Assembly (NCBI RefSeq): GCF_006970865.1
Contig: NZ_CP035503.1
Location: 3,919,001 to 3,983,000, forward strand
From: Rhodoferax sediminis
Lineage (GTDB): Bacteria > Pseudomonadota > Gammaproteobacteria > Burkholderiales > Burkholderiaceae_C
Reading direction: 5' to 3'
DNA: 64,000 nucleotides
The first letter of the stretch is position 1. Each line of letters begins with the position of its first letter. Below are positions 18,821-27,231 of this stretch, piece after piece. The notes beneath the pieces were generated by a model, which ran no database searches, was not told the origin of the DNA, and saw only the letters and a list, made by a program, of their open reading frames with translations. The position numbers and the translations under genes are program-made.

Positions 18821-20353
18821 TCACTCCTGCCAGGGCAGCATCAGCGTCACGATCGAGAGCTTGGCAAACTCGGGCTCGAACTCGTCGATGATGGCCTGCG
18901 GATCGGGGCACAGGGTGGCGTCGGTGATGACGCCGAACTGCACGCCGCCGCCATAGCTCAGGATTGACACGCCCAGCCCGACGGAGCCCGACTGCGGCAC
19001 CCAGAACATGTTCTGCTCGATGGTGGCGCCGCAGAACTTGAGCTTGTCCTTGGGACCCGGCACATTGGTCATGACGGCCGTGGTCTTCTTGCCGAACAGG
19101 TTGAGCAGGGCCTCCTGCGCCGGCTTGACCAGCAGCCCTGCCAGCGCCAGGATTCCGAACGCCAGCAACGGCTGGTAGCTGCCCTTCATCTGGCCCATGC
19201 GGCGGCGCACCTCGTAGATGCGCTCGATCGGATTGTCTATGCCGATGGGCAGCACCAGCGGTGCCAGGCCGAAACGGTTGCCCAGCGTGTAGGCCTGCTC
19301 GACGGGACGCAGGTTGACCGGCACCATGGCGCGGATCTCCTGGCCCGCGACATCATCACCCTTGGCCTTGAGGTATTCGCCGATGGCGCCGGCCACGCAG
19401 CTCAGCAGCACATCGTTGATGGAACAGTTGAGTGCCTTGCCAACGGCCTTGACCTCCTCCAGCGGGATCGGCTGGCACCACGCCACACGCTTGGTGGTGC
19501 CGGGCTGGCCCTTGAGCCGGGTCCTGGAATCGTCGGGCATGAGCGCCAGCGCCGCCAGATCGCTGGCCACCTGGCAGGCCATTCTGGCCGCGTCCAGCGT
19601 GTCGCTCAGGCCCTTTTGCGGCTCGCGCAGCAGCTCCAGGGATCGAACCACACCGTCGCCGGCGCGGCCCAGCGCCCGCACGGCCACGCCGGTCAATGGC
19701 TTGATCAGATGGTCGGCGAGCCAGTCCTCGGCGCCCTCCAGTCCGCCGCGAGAGGCCGGTTTGGCCTTGTGCTCGGGCGGCGCCGTGCCGCCGTCGACCA
19801 GCGACTGGGTCACCGAGATCAGCGCAATGCCATCGGCAATGCAGTGGTGGATGCGCACCACCAGCGCCGAGCCGCCCTGGTAGTGCGGCACCAGATGAAA
19901 TTGCCACAGCGGATGCTTGCGCTCGAGTGGCTGCATGGCCAACTGCGCGACCCGGTCCTGCAGCGCCTCCTGCTCGTGCCCCCTGGGCTTTTTGGGCAGG
20001 TGCTCGACCACCACGTGATGGGCGATGTCGAAATCGCGATCCACGACCCAGGTGGCGCCGGTTGCGTCTTCGACCACACGCTGGGTGAAACGGGGGTACT
20101 TCAGCAGCCGCTCCTCGATGCGCGCACGCAGTGCGTCACGCGTGATGCCGGGGTGCAGCACCCAGATGCCCACGATCGTCATCAGGTTGCTGGGCGAGTC
20201 CATGCGCAGCCAGGCGGTGTCGACCTTGCTCATGCGCTCGCCCGACAGGCCCAGCATGCCGCTGGCGGCCCGCGTCACGTTTTTCTGCACGACGCGGGCG
20301 GTCTTGCGCGCGGCTTTTTTCGCCGCCTCGGTATTGACTATGCGGGTGACCAT
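18821..20353 (-). CDS. wax ester synthase / acyl-CoA:diacylglycerol acyltransferase (WS/DGAT), copy 1
   Basis: The 510-residue product has the condensing-enzyme motif HHCIADG at about residues 169-175, PLWQFHLV upstream, SINDVLLSCVAGAIG, VPVNLRP, LGNRFGLAPLVLP and MTNVPGPKDKLKFCG, all conserved in WS/DGAT enzymes. It esterifies fatty alcohols or diacylglycerol with acyl-CoA at the membrane or lipid-granule surface. The N-terminus (VTRIVNTEAAKKAARKTARV) is basic and amphipathic, which could aid membrane binding. The start at 20351-20353 is chosen since family similarity begins about residue 35. It is divergent from the ACBP gene and 2.5 kb from the acyl-CoA reductase. Confidence 0.93.
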   Translation of the reverse strand: MVTRIVNTEAAKKAARKTARVVQKNVTRAASGMLGLSGERMSKVDTAWLRMDSPSNLMTIVGIWVLHPGITRDALRARIEERLLKYPRFTQRVVEDATGATWVVDRDFDIAHHVVVEHLPKKPRGHEQEALQDRVAQLAMQPLERKHPLWQFHLVPHYQGGSALVVRIHHCIADGIALISVTQSLVDGGTAPPEHKAKPASRGGLEGAEDWLADHLIKPLTGVAVRALGRAGDGVVRSLELLREPQKGLSDTLDAARMACQVASDLAALALMPDDSRTRLKGQPGTTKRVAWCQPIPLEEVKAVGKALNCSINDVLLSCVAGAIGEYLKAKGDDVAGQEIRAMVPVNLRPVEQAYTLGNRFGLAPLVLPIGIDNPIERIYEVRRRMGQMKGSYQPLLAFGILALAGLLVKPAQEALLNLFGKKTTAVMTNVPGPKDKLKFCGATIEQNMFWVPQSGSVGLGVSILSYGGGVQFGVITDATLCPDPQAIIDEFEPEFAKLSIVTLMLPWQE

Positions 20354-20457
20354 CGAATCTCCACCGTTCTTTGGGTTATGGTTGCCCATAAGATACCGCG
20401 CAGCGACCCCTGGCGGTAGATGTTTTCCCCCACCACCACAACTCCAAGGAGCATTCC
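20354..20457. promoter_or_regulatory. divergent promoter region between WS/DGAT and ACBP
   Basis: These 104 bp separate two divergently transcribed lipid genes and must contain both promoters. CAAGGAG at about 20447-20453 is the Shine-Dalgarno for the ACBP gene. No obvious operator is visible. Confidence 0.5.
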
Positions 20458-20712
20458 ATGGCCGACCTCAAAGCCGCATTCGAAGCCGCCGTTGCGAATT
20501 CCAAAACCCTGAGCGAGCGCCCCGACAATGCCACGCTGCTCAAGCTCTACGCGCTGTACAAGCAGGCCAGCATGGGCGACAACAGCGAAAAGAAGCCCGG
20601 TTTCGGCGACATGGTGGGGCGCGCCAAATGGGATGCGTGGAATGGCCTCAAGGGCACGGCCCCCAACGACGCCATGCAGCAGTACATCGACCTGATCGAA
20701 TCGCTCAGTTGA
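20458..20712 (+). CDS. acyl-CoA-binding protein (ACBP)
   Basis: The 84-residue protein is a full-length ACBP: ADLKAAFEAAVANSKTLSER, LKLYALYKQASMGDN, then GFGDMVGRAKWDAWNGLKG with the Lys/Trp pair of the acyl-CoA pocket and a final helix AMQQYIDLIESL. ACBPs bind long-chain acyl-CoA with high affinity in the cytoplasm and feed acyltransferases. Its position directly divergent from WS/DGAT argues that it delivers or buffers acyl-CoA for ester synthesis. An IS30-family element lies just downstream. Confidence 0.96.
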   Translation: MADLKAAFEAAVANSKTLSERPDNATLLKLYALYKQASMGDNSEKKPGFGDMVGRAKWDAWNGLKGTAPNDAMQQYIDLIESLS

Positions 20713-20721
20713 ATTTCAATG

Positions 20722-20740
20722 AAAATGGACTGTAGCCCCG
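20722..20740 (-). repeat. right-hand fragment of a palindromic repeat interrupted by the IS30 element (copy 3, part a)
   Basis: On the minus strand it reads GGGGCTACAGTCCATTTT, the right half of the family consensus. The matching left half lies beyond the insertion sequence at 21860-21902. Confidence 0.75.
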
Positions 20741-20744
20741 GCCC

Positions 20745-21859
20745 GCTCAAAAGTGAAGTGCAACACACCCTTTGAATCTTCAATAAGGTGTGTCCATGAA
20801 CCTGCAGCAACACTACAACCAGCTCGATTACCAAGAGCGTCAAACCATAGCCATCTGTCGTGAGTTGGGATTGAGTATTCGGGCAACTGCCCGAATACTC
20901 AATCGCGCCCCCTCCACCATCAGCCGCGAGATCAGCCGAAACTGCGGTGGTGCAGTCTATAGCAGCCGCTTTGCCCACCAGCGCTTTGTGCGTCGACGCC
21001 GCCACAACAGAGCTGCACCCAAATTGAGGGTCGGCAATGCGCTCTTTGCCTGCGTTGGAGCCTTGCTGCGTCAACGTTGGTCACCCCAGCAAATCGCCTC
21101 TCGTCTGGCTACACTGCACCCGCATGAGGCCACCCTGCGCGTGTCCCATGAAACCATTTACAACGTCATCTACGCCCAACCCCGAGGAGAGCTGCGCCGC
21201 GAGCTCATCGCCTGCTTGCGTCTGGCGCGCACCAAGCGCTGGCCCCGCTCGCGTGGTGAGGACCGACGTGGCCAGATGGCTGACCTGCTGAGCATCCACC
21301 TGCGCCCACCCGAGATTGAGGATCGCCAGTTTCCAGGACACTGGGAAGGAGACCTCATCAAGGGAGCTGGCAACCTCAGTGCAGTCGGCACTTTGGTGGA
21401 GCGCAGCACCCGGCTTCTGATACTGGTCAAACTTCCTCACCTCAACCCGGCGACTGCGGCCCATGTGCTGCAAGCCTTTACGGACAAGCTCAACGCCATC
21501 GCCAAACCGATGCGCCAAACCCTGACCTATGACAGAGGCCGGGAGATGGCACACCACAGCGCGTTGACACACAACACGGGGGTGGCGGTGTATTTCTGCG
21601 ATCCCCACAGCCCTTGGCAGCGCGGCACCAACGAGAACACCAACGGGCTGGTACGCCAGTACTTGCCCAAAGGAACAGACCTCTCAGGTTACAGCCAGCA
21701 GCAACTCGACGCGATCGCCGATGAGATGAATGGGCGCCCACGCAAAACACTGGGCTGGCTTACGCCCTTTGAGGTCTACAGTCAGTGGCTGGCGCGTCTG
21801 GAGCACTCCCCAGACGTCATCCAATAAACTGCTCCCGTGTTGCACTTGGATTTGAGATC
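20745..21859 (+). mobile_element. IS30-family insertion sequence
   Basis: It is about 1.1 kb, with one transposase gene and imperfect terminal inverted repeats. The left end has CTCAAAAGTGAAGTGCAACAC at about 20747-20767 and the right end, read inward, has CTCAAATCCAAGTGCAACAC. The shared core AAGTGCAACAC is exact. Flanking sequence on both sides belongs to one copy of a dispersed palindromic repeat, so the insertion point is defined to within a few bases. A target duplication cannot be fixed because both flanks are C-rich (GCCC). Confidence 0.88.
20796..21827 (+). CDS. IS30-family transposase
   Basis: The 343-residue protein starts MNLQQHYNQLDYQERQTIAI and has an N-terminal helix-turn-helix, LGLSIRATARILNRAPSTISREI. 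The IS30 DDE core has HWEGDLIKGA (first Asp), LTYDRGREMAHH (second Asp) and PWQRGTNENTNGLVRQYLPKG (Glu). The frame is intact with no internal stop, so the element could be active. The ATG at 20796 has AAGG 7 nt upstream; a GTG six bases earlier is the alternative start. Confidence 0.95.
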   Translation: MNLQQHYNQLDYQERQTIAICRELGLSIRATARILNRAPSTISREISRNCGGAVYSSRFAHQRFVRRRRHNRAAPKLRVGNALFACVGALLRQRWSPQQIASRLATLHPHEATLRVSHETIYNVIYAQPRGELRRELIACLRLARTKRWPRSRGEDRRGQMADLLSIHLRPPEIEDRQFPGHWEGDLIKGAGNLSAVGTLVERSTRLLILVKLPHLNPATAAHVLQAFTDKLNAIAKPMRQTLTYDRGREMAHHSALTHNTGVAVYFCDPHSPWQRGTNENTNGLVRQYLPKGTDLSGYSQQQLDAIADEMNGRPRKTLGWLTPFEVYSQWLARLEHSPDVIQ

Positions 21860-21902
21860 GCCCCCTGCTACATCAGAACAATTAGCTATCAAATAAATAG
21901 CG
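21860..21902 (-). repeat. left-hand fragment of the interrupted palindromic repeat (copy 3, part b)
   Basis: On the minus strand it reads GCTATTTATTTGATAGCTAA, then continues to GCAGGGGGC, where the IS30 end begins. ATAGC, 19 nt and GGGGGC are in the positions expected for the family. Confidence 0.75.
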
Positions 21903-21912
21903 ACCCGTCTTT

Positions 21913-23232
21913 TTAAAACTTCTCCGAGCCGGCCACGATGCCCTGGTCCTTGAGCGCCTGGATCTGCGCGTTTGATAAGCCCATGCCGCGCAGCACCGCG
22001 TCGGTGTCCTGGCCCAGGGCGGGCGCGTTGCGGCGATGCGCGCCCGGCGTGCGCGAGAGCTTGGGCACGATGCCGGGCAGCGCCAGCAGGCTGCCATCGT
22101 CCATGCGCACCTCGTCCACCATGCCGCGCGCGCGGTAGTGCGGGTCGGCCGCAATGTCGGCCACGGTGTAGATGCGCCCGGCCGGCACCTGGGCCTGGTC
22201 AAGCACGGCCAGCACCTCGGCCACCGAATGCCGCGCCGTCCAGGCGCCGATGGCGGCATCGATCTCCTGCACCCGGGCCACGCGGCCCACGTTGTCGGCC
22301 AGCGCCGGATCGGCACCGAGGTCGGCGCGCCCGATGGCCGTCATCAGGCGCCTGAAAATGCTGTCGCCGTTGCCCGCGATCAGGACATAGGCCCCCACGC
22401 TCCCCGCCTCGAGTGGTTCGCTGGCGGCCGACACGACTTCATCCTTGCAACGGTAGGCATTGCTCGGCGCAATGCCCGGCAACGCGCTGCCGCCGGGGCC
22501 GCGCACCGCGCCGAATGCGCTGTACTCGGGCAGCAGGCTTTCCATGCAGTTGAATACCGCCTCGTACAGCGCCACGTCGATTACCTGCCCCTGGCCTGAG
22601 ACGTGGCGCTCCTGCAGCGCCAGCAGGATGCCGATCACGCCATGCAGCGCGGCCAGCGTGTCGCCGATGCTCACGCCCACGCGCACCGGCACGCGGCCCG
22701 GCTCGGCGGTCAGATGGCGCAGCCCGCCCATGGCCTCGGCCACCACGCCAAAGCCGGGCTTGTCGCGGTACGGCCCGCTCTGGCCGTAGCCGCTGATGCG
22801 CAGCATGACCAGGCGCGGATTCAGCGCGAGCAATGCATCCGGCCCGAGGCCCCAGCCCTCCATGGCGCCGGGGCGGAAGTTCTCGATCAGCACATCGGCA
22901 CTGGTCACGAGTTGGCGCACGAGGGCCTGCGCCTGCGGGTCTTTGAGATCCAGCGCGAGCGAGCGCTTGTTGCGCGACTGCACCTGCCACCAGACGGAGG
23001 TGCCGTCCTTGAGCAGCCGCCAGCGGCGCAGCGGGTCGCCCCCGCCCGCCTGCGGGCGCTTCGGGTCGGCCGGCGGCTCGATCTTGATGACCTCGGCGCC
23101 AAAGTCGGCCAGCGTTTTGGCGGCGAACGGGCCGGCGATCAGCTGGCCCAGCTCGATCACCTTCATGCCGGCGAGCGGCCCGGCCGAGGGCGCGGGCGCC
23201 GGTGCGCTGGAGGGGCCATCGGCGGGCGTCAT
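21913..23232 (-). CDS. CaiB/BaiF (class III) CoA-transferase
   Basis: The 439-residue protein from the ATG at 23230-23232 has LAGMKVIELGQLIAGPFAAK near residue 20, FGAEVIKIEPP, SRNKRSLALDLKDPQAQALV, IENFRPGAMEGWGLGP and LRISGYGQSGPYRDKPGFG, the family III pattern. Such enzymes move CoA between organic acids through an aspartyl-CoA intermediate. The substrate is unknown. Similarity to the family starts just after residue 20, so the longer in-frame extension to 23427 is rejected. The start overlaps the stop of the PHA-granule gene by ATGA. Confidence 0.92.
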   Translation of the reverse strand: MTPADGPSSAPAPAPSAGPLAGMKVIELGQLIAGPFAAKTLADFGAEVIKIEPPADPKRPQAGGGDPLRRWRLLKDGTSVWWQVQSRNKRSLALDLKDPQAQALVRQLVTSADVLIENFRPGAMEGWGLGPDALLALNPRLVMLRISGYGQSGPYRDKPGFGVVAEAMGGLRHLTAEPGRVPVRVGVSIGDTLAALHGVIGILLALQERHVSGQGQVIDVALYEAVFNCMESLLPEYSAFGAVRGPGGSALPGIAPSNAYRCKDEVVSAASEPLEAGSVGAYVLIAGNGDSIFRRLMTAIGRADLGADPALADNVGRVARVQEIDAAIGAWTARHSVAEVLAVLDQAQVPAGRIYTVADIAADPHYRARGMVDEVRMDDGSLLALPGIVPKLSRTPGAHRRNAPALGQDTDAVLRGMGLSNAQIQALKDQGIVAGSEKF

Positions 23233-23567
23233 GTCTTTTGGGCCCTTTTTTTGGCGGCCAGCTTTTTGGCAGCCGGTTTGGTGGCCAGCAGCGCATCGAG
23301 GTTTTTCACGATCTCGCTCTCGATCCTGCCCTTGAACGTGCCCAGCAGAAAACCGAGCCGGGCATCGAGTTCGAAGCGGTCCCGGCTGACCTTGAGCGAG
23401 CCATTGACCCCGCTGCGGGTAAAGCACACCTCGTCGCTGGTGCGGCCCTCCTTATAGGTGCATTCCATGCCGAATTCCTGTTCAACCTGCTCGGCCCATT
23501 TGAAAGCGATCTTGCGCGCGGCGGGCAACCCGAGGGCATGCTCTCGTTGAATATGAATGTCAGCCAC
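23229..23567 (-). CDS. polyhydroxyalkanoic acid system (PHA_gran_rgn) family protein
   Basis: The 112-residue product begins at a GTG (23565-23567) with VADIHIQREHALGLPAARKIAFKWAEQVEQEFGMECTY, then FTRSGVNGSLKVSRDRFELDARLGFLLG, and a Lys/Ala-rich tail AAKKLAAKKRAQKT. This matches the small PHA-granule family (PF09650 by memory), of which little is known beyond association with PHA loci. GGGGAG lies upstream of the GTG. It overlaps the aminopeptidase gene by 8 bp and the CoA-transferase by 4 bp, forming a three-gene operon. Confidence 0.85.
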   Translation of the reverse strand: MADIHIQREHALGLPAARKIAFKWAEQVEQEFGMECTYKEGRTSDEVCFTRSGVNGSLKVSRDRFELDARLGFLLGTFKGRIESEIVKNLDALLATKPAAKKLAAKKRAQKT

Positions 23568-24672
23568 CGCTGCTCTCCCCGTGAAGCGGCCCGTTGGGTT
23601 CCAGGGCCTTGATTCGTTCGTCTTTTGGCAGCGCCGCGAGCCGTTTGACCGCATCATAAAATCGCGGCCAGTTGCCGCCGCCCCGCGCGAACAGCGCCTC
23701 GAAGGCGGGCACCAGCTCGTCGTAGGCGGCCTGGGCACCAAACGAGGCGTTGTTGGCGCCGGCCACCCACGCGTCGTAGCCCGCGTAGCCGCCCCACGAC
23801 GCCTTGAGCTTTGCATAACTATCCCGGAATTCCTGTAGCGCTCTGTTTTTCATAGCTACCAGTTTAGATTTATCAAGGGCTGCAGCCTCATTTTCCTTAT
23901 AAATGGCGGCGAGCTGGCGGCGCGTGGCCTGGGTCAGGGCGCGAAACTGCCGGCGCCGCGCGTCGAAGCGGGCGTACTCGTCGCGCGCTGCCGGCGAGGC
24001 CCGCTCGGCCAGCCAGCGCGCGCTCCCCAACCGCTCGACCGCCGTGGCATACGACTCGTTGAAGACGGTGTCGCCCGGGACGTACAGCACCTGGTGCGCC
24101 AGTTCGTGAAAGATGATGCGGGCCAGCTCGCCTTCGGGGTAGTTGATGAAGGTGCTCAGCAGCGGATCGCCGCCGGCCCAGTTCATCCAGCCCAGCGTGG
24201 AATACGCGGGCACGCCATACACGCTCACTTCCAGCCCCTGCGCCTTGAGCCGGGCCGCCTCGCGCCGCGCCGCGGCCTCATTGAAGTAGCCGCGATAGCC
24301 GACACAGCCCGCGACCGGGAAGCACCAGGTCTTGAGGGTGAGCGAGAACTCGGGCGCGGCCACCACGTTCCAGACCGCCGCGCTGCGGTGCAGGTCGGCA
24401 TAGCGGTGGTAGCTGGCGTTGTCGGGCTCGTCCAGCTCGGTCACGGCAAAGCGGCGGATGCGCTGGCTTAAGGCAAGCCGCTCCTTGAGCTTTTCCGGCG
24501 TGTGGCTGTCGGCCAGCCAGTCGTTCACCGGACGGGCCGCCTCCATCAGGCTGATATGACCGCCGACCGACTGCCAGTAGTAGCCCAGGTCGGCGCAGCC
24601 CGATAGGCTCAGTGCCGCCGCCACGATGACCACAAACCCCGCAACCCCTGCCATGACCAGCCCTCGCCTCAC
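23560..24672 (-). CDS. putative aminopeptidase lipoprotein (PF10023-like)
   Basis: The 370-residue protein has a lipoprotein signal, VVIVAAALSLSGC (lipobox LSGC at about residues 23-26), and a zinc-peptidase motif IIFHELAHQVLYVPGDTVFNES, with the HExxH-like HELAH and a downstream Glu. It also has the family phrase AYSTLGWMNWAGGDPLLSTF. It is probably anchored in the envelope facing the periplasm. The segment KENEAAALDKSKLVAMKNRALQ near residues 257-278 is encoded by a palindromic repeat copy (23846-23897). Confidence 0.85.
   Translation of the reverse strand: MRRGLVMAGVAGFVVIVAAALSLSGCADLGYYWQSVGGHISLMEAARPVNDWLADSHTPEKLKERLALSQRIRRFAVTELDEPDNASYHRYADLHRSAAVWNVVAAPEFSLTLKTWCFPVAGCVGYRGYFNEAAARREAARLKAQGLEVSVYGVPAYSTLGWMNWAGGDPLLSTFINYPEGELARIIFHELAHQVLYVPGDTVFNESYATAVERLGSARWLAERASPAARDEYARFDARRRQFRALTQATRRQLAAIYKENEAAALDKSKLVAMKNRALQEFRDSYAKLKASWGGYAGYDAWVAGANNASFGAQAAYDELVPAFEALFARGGGNWPRFYDAVKRLAALPKDERIKALEPNGPLHGESSGG
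23846..23897 (+). repeat. dispersed palindromic repeat, copy 4, inside the aminopeptidase gene
   Basis: TTTTTCATAGC, 19 nt, then AGGGCTGCAGCCTCATTTTC. The two blocks and spacer match the intergenic copies closely, and the frame of the host gene stays open through it. Confidence 0.85.
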
Positions 24673-24827
24673 GCCGCCATGCCACGCGTACAGGGTGCGC
24701 GGCCCCGCTTTCGCGGCAGCATGACGACGAAGGTTCTAGGGTAAATGCCGGTGGCACCATTCATGAGACAAGCCTCCAATATGCAGGGGCACCATTCAAA
24801 CCCACAAGCAGCGCCCTCCATTTCATC
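24673..24827. promoter_or_regulatory. divergent gap between the aminopeptidase and substrate-binding protein genes
   Basis: These 155 bp must contain promoters for both directions. I see no clear hairpin, operator or small gene. Confidence 0.4.
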
Positions 24828-25964
24828 ATGACCGATCCAAAACTCAATCGCCGGCGCTTTTCGGTGCTGTCCGGCGCGGCCTTGCTGGCCAACTTCAATA
24901 GCGCACGCGCGCAGGGCGACAAGATCATTCTGGGCCAGTCGGCCGCCTTCACCGGGCCGGCGGCCCAGTTGGGCATCCAGTTCTACCAGGGTGCCAAGCT
25001 GCATTTCGACCAGCTCAACGCGCAGGGCGGCGTGGCCAACCGCCAGATCGAGATCCGCACGCTCGACGATGGCTACGAGCCCGACCGCTGCGTGGCAAAT
25101 ACGCGCAAGCTGATCGACGAGGACGTGCTGGCCCTGTTCGGCTACGTCGGCACGCCCACCAGCCTGGCCGCGCTACCGCTGTTCACCAAGGCCAGGATGC
25201 CGTTCTTTGCGCCGTTCAGCGGCTCGATGGGCTTGCGCCAGCCGTTCAACCGCTACGCGTTTCACGTGCGCGCCTCGTACAACGACGAGACCGCGCTGAT
25301 CGTGAAACAGCTCACGTACCTCGGACTCAAGAAAATCGGGGTGTTCTACCAGAACGATGCCTACGGCCAGGCCGGGCTGAGCGGCGTGACGCTGGCGCTG
25401 GCCAGCCAGAAGCTGCAGCCGGTGGCCCGCGCCACGGTGGAGCGCAATTCGGTCGATGTGGCCGCCGCCGTGAAAACCCTGGTGGCCGCGGCGCCCAATG
25501 CCATCGTGCAGATCGGCGCCTACAAGGGCTGCGCGGCCTTCATCCGGGCCGCGCGCAAGGCCGGCTACGGCGGCACCTTCTACAACGTGTCGTTCGTCGG
25601 CACCCAGGCGCTGGCCGATGAGCTCGGCAAGGACGGCGCCGGCGTGGTCGTGTCCCAGGTGGTGCCGTCGCCGTACACCGCATCGCGCCCGATCTCGCGG
25701 GAATTTGCGGAGGCGATCAAAAGGGGCGGCGGCAAGGTGCAGGCCAACTTCTCCAGCATGGAAGGCTATCTGGCCGCGCGGGTGTTCAGCGACGGCCTGC
25801 GCAATGCGCGCGGCCCGAGCCGCGAGGCGCTGATCGCCGGCCTGGAGTCGCTGGGCGGGCGCTCCTATGGGGGCTTCGACGTGACGTTCGACGCCAGCGA
25901 CCATGCGGCGTCCCATTTTGTCGAGCTCTCGATGCTGACCGGCGACGGCCACGTGCGGACCTGA
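24828..25964 (+). CDS. ABC transporter substrate-binding protein (Leu/Ile/Val-binding type)
   Basis: The 378-residue protein has an export signal with consecutive arginines (NRRRFSVLSGAALLANFNSA, then RAQG), so Tat export is possible. The periplasmic-binding-protein fold type I follows: KIILGQSAAFTGPAAQLG, GLKKIGVFYQNDAYGQAG and GGTFYNVSFVGTQALADEL. No permease or ATPase gene is adjacent, so it is an orphan binding protein, which is common in Burkholderiales. The ligand is unknown. Confidence 0.87.
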   Translation: MTDPKLNRRRFSVLSGAALLANFNSARAQGDKIILGQSAAFTGPAAQLGIQFYQGAKLHFDQLNAQGGVANRQIEIRTLDDGYEPDRCVANTRKLIDEDVLALFGYVGTPTSLAALPLFTKARMPFFAPFSGSMGLRQPFNRYAFHVRASYNDETALIVKQLTYLGLKKIGVFYQNDAYGQAGLSGVTLALASQKLQPVARATVERNSVDVAAAVKTLVAAAPNAIVQIGAYKGCAAFIRAARKAGYGGTFYNVSFVGTQALADELGKDGAGVVVSQVVPSPYTASRPISREFAEAIKRGGGKVQANFSSMEGYLAARVFSDGLRNARGPSREALIAGLESLGGRSYGGFDVTFDASDHAASHFVELSMLTGDGHVRT

Positions 25965-25995
25965 ACCGCCTGCGCCCGATGCCTCGCCCGCGCCG

Positions 25996-27153
25996 TCAGG
26001 CCAGCGCGGGCGAGGCGGCCAGCCCCTGCATGAAGGCCTCGCAGCGCGCCAGCTGCTCCAGGCTCACGTATTCGTCGCTCTGATGCGCCTGGTTGATGCT
26101 GCCCGGGCCGCACACCACGGTGGGAATACCCGAGTTCTTGAAAATACCCGCTTCCGTGCCGAACGCCACCAGCGTGGTGCGCGGCTCGCCCGACAGGCGC
26201 AGCGCGAGCCGCGTCACGGGGTCCTGCGCTGAGCCCAGAAAACTCGGGACTTCGCAAATCGTCTCGAAACTGAAGCCGGCCTCGGGCGCTACGCTTTTCA
26301 TAGCTGACTGCAGAGACAGGGTATGGGCTAGCACCTCTTTTTGCATGATATTTGCATCGGCGGTCGGCAGGTCGCGGAATTCGTAGCGGAACTCGGCGTC
26401 GCGCGGCACCACGTTGTCGGCGATGCCGCCGTGGAACTGGCCCACGCTGGCGGTACTGAACGGCACGTCAAAGCCCTCGTAGCGCGGCTCGTGGCGCTCG
26501 AACCCTTCGGCCATGTCGCGCAGCTTGCCGACCAGGCGCGCCGCCATCTCGATCGCGTTCACCGACTGCGGCGTCAGCGACGAATGCGCCTCCTTGCCGC
26601 GCACGCAGCATTTGTAGCGGTACACGCCCTTGTGCGCGATGGCCGGCACCATGCTGGTGGGCTCGCCGATGATGCAGGCCAGCGGTTTGACGCCGGCGTC
26701 CTTCATGTCGGCGATCAATTCGCGCACGCCGAAGCAGCCGACTTCCTCGTCGTAGCTGAACGCAAAGTGAATCGCAAACGGCGCCGCACTCTCCAGCAAA
26801 ACCTGGGCGTTGGCCAGCGCGATGGCGATGAAACTTTTCATGTCGGCACTGCCGCGGCCGTACAGCCGCCCGTCTTTGACGACGGCGCCCAGCGGATCGA
26901 GTGTCCAGTCCTGCCCGTCCCACGGCACGGTGTCGGTATGGCCGGACAGGATCACGCCAGCCGGCTTGCCCTCGCCCAGGGTCGCGAACAAATTGGCCTT
27001 GGTTTTGTCGGCGTTGTAGGTCAGACGGCTCTTGACGCCCAGTTGCTGCAGCTGATCGCGGATGAAATGAATCAGCGCCAGATTCGAGTTGCGGCTGACG
27101 GTGTTCATGCGCACCAGCGTTTGCGCGAGTGCCAGGGCGTGGGTTGAAATCAT
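25996..27153 (-). CDS. argE: acetylornithine deacetylase (ArgE/M20 family)
   Basis: The 385-residue protein has the M20 dinuclear-zinc ligands: SGHTDTVPWDGQDW (His, then catalytic Asp), YGRGSADMKSFIA (bridging Asp), DEEVGCFGV (catalytic Glu and Glu ligand) and GEPTSMVPAIAHKG, with CGPGSINQAHQSDEYV at the C-terminus. This pattern and length fit ArgE, which makes ornithine from N-acetylornithine; other M20 deacetylases remain possible. It converges with the binding-protein gene. A repeat copy overlaps codons for QKEVLAHTLSLQSAMKSVAP. Confidence 0.88.
   Translation of the reverse strand: MISTHALALAQTLVRMNTVSRNSNLALIHFIRDQLQQLGVKSRLTYNADKTKANLFATLGEGKPAGVILSGHTDTVPWDGQDWTLDPLGAVVKDGRLYGRGSADMKSFIAIALANAQVLLESAAPFAIHFAFSYDEEVGCFGVRELIADMKDAGVKPLACIIGEPTSMVPAIAHKGVYRYKCCVRGKEAHSSLTPQSVNAIEMAARLVGKLRDMAEGFERHEPRYEGFDVPFSTASVGQFHGGIADNVVPRDAEFRYEFRDLPTADANIMQKEVLAHTLSLQSAMKSVAPEAGFSFETICEVPSFLGSAQDPVTRLALRLSGEPRTTLVAFGTEAGIFKNSGIPTVVCGPGSINQAHQSDEYVSLEQLARCEAFMQGLAASPALA
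26291..26354 (+). repeat. dispersed palindromic repeat, copy 5, inside argE
   Basis: GCTACGCTTTTCATAGC, 19 nt, TGGGCTAGCACCTCTTTTTGC. Spacer length and both blocks fit the family. I recall ArgE homologues having similar length here, so it may have replaced rather than added sequence, or part of the match may be convergent. Confidence 0.6.
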
Positions 27154-27231
27154 CGCGCCATTGTGCGGGATTTTCCCGGATGGCGCGGCCGGCGCGCGTG
27201 GCCTAAACTAGCCGCAGCACAAGGAGCTTTC

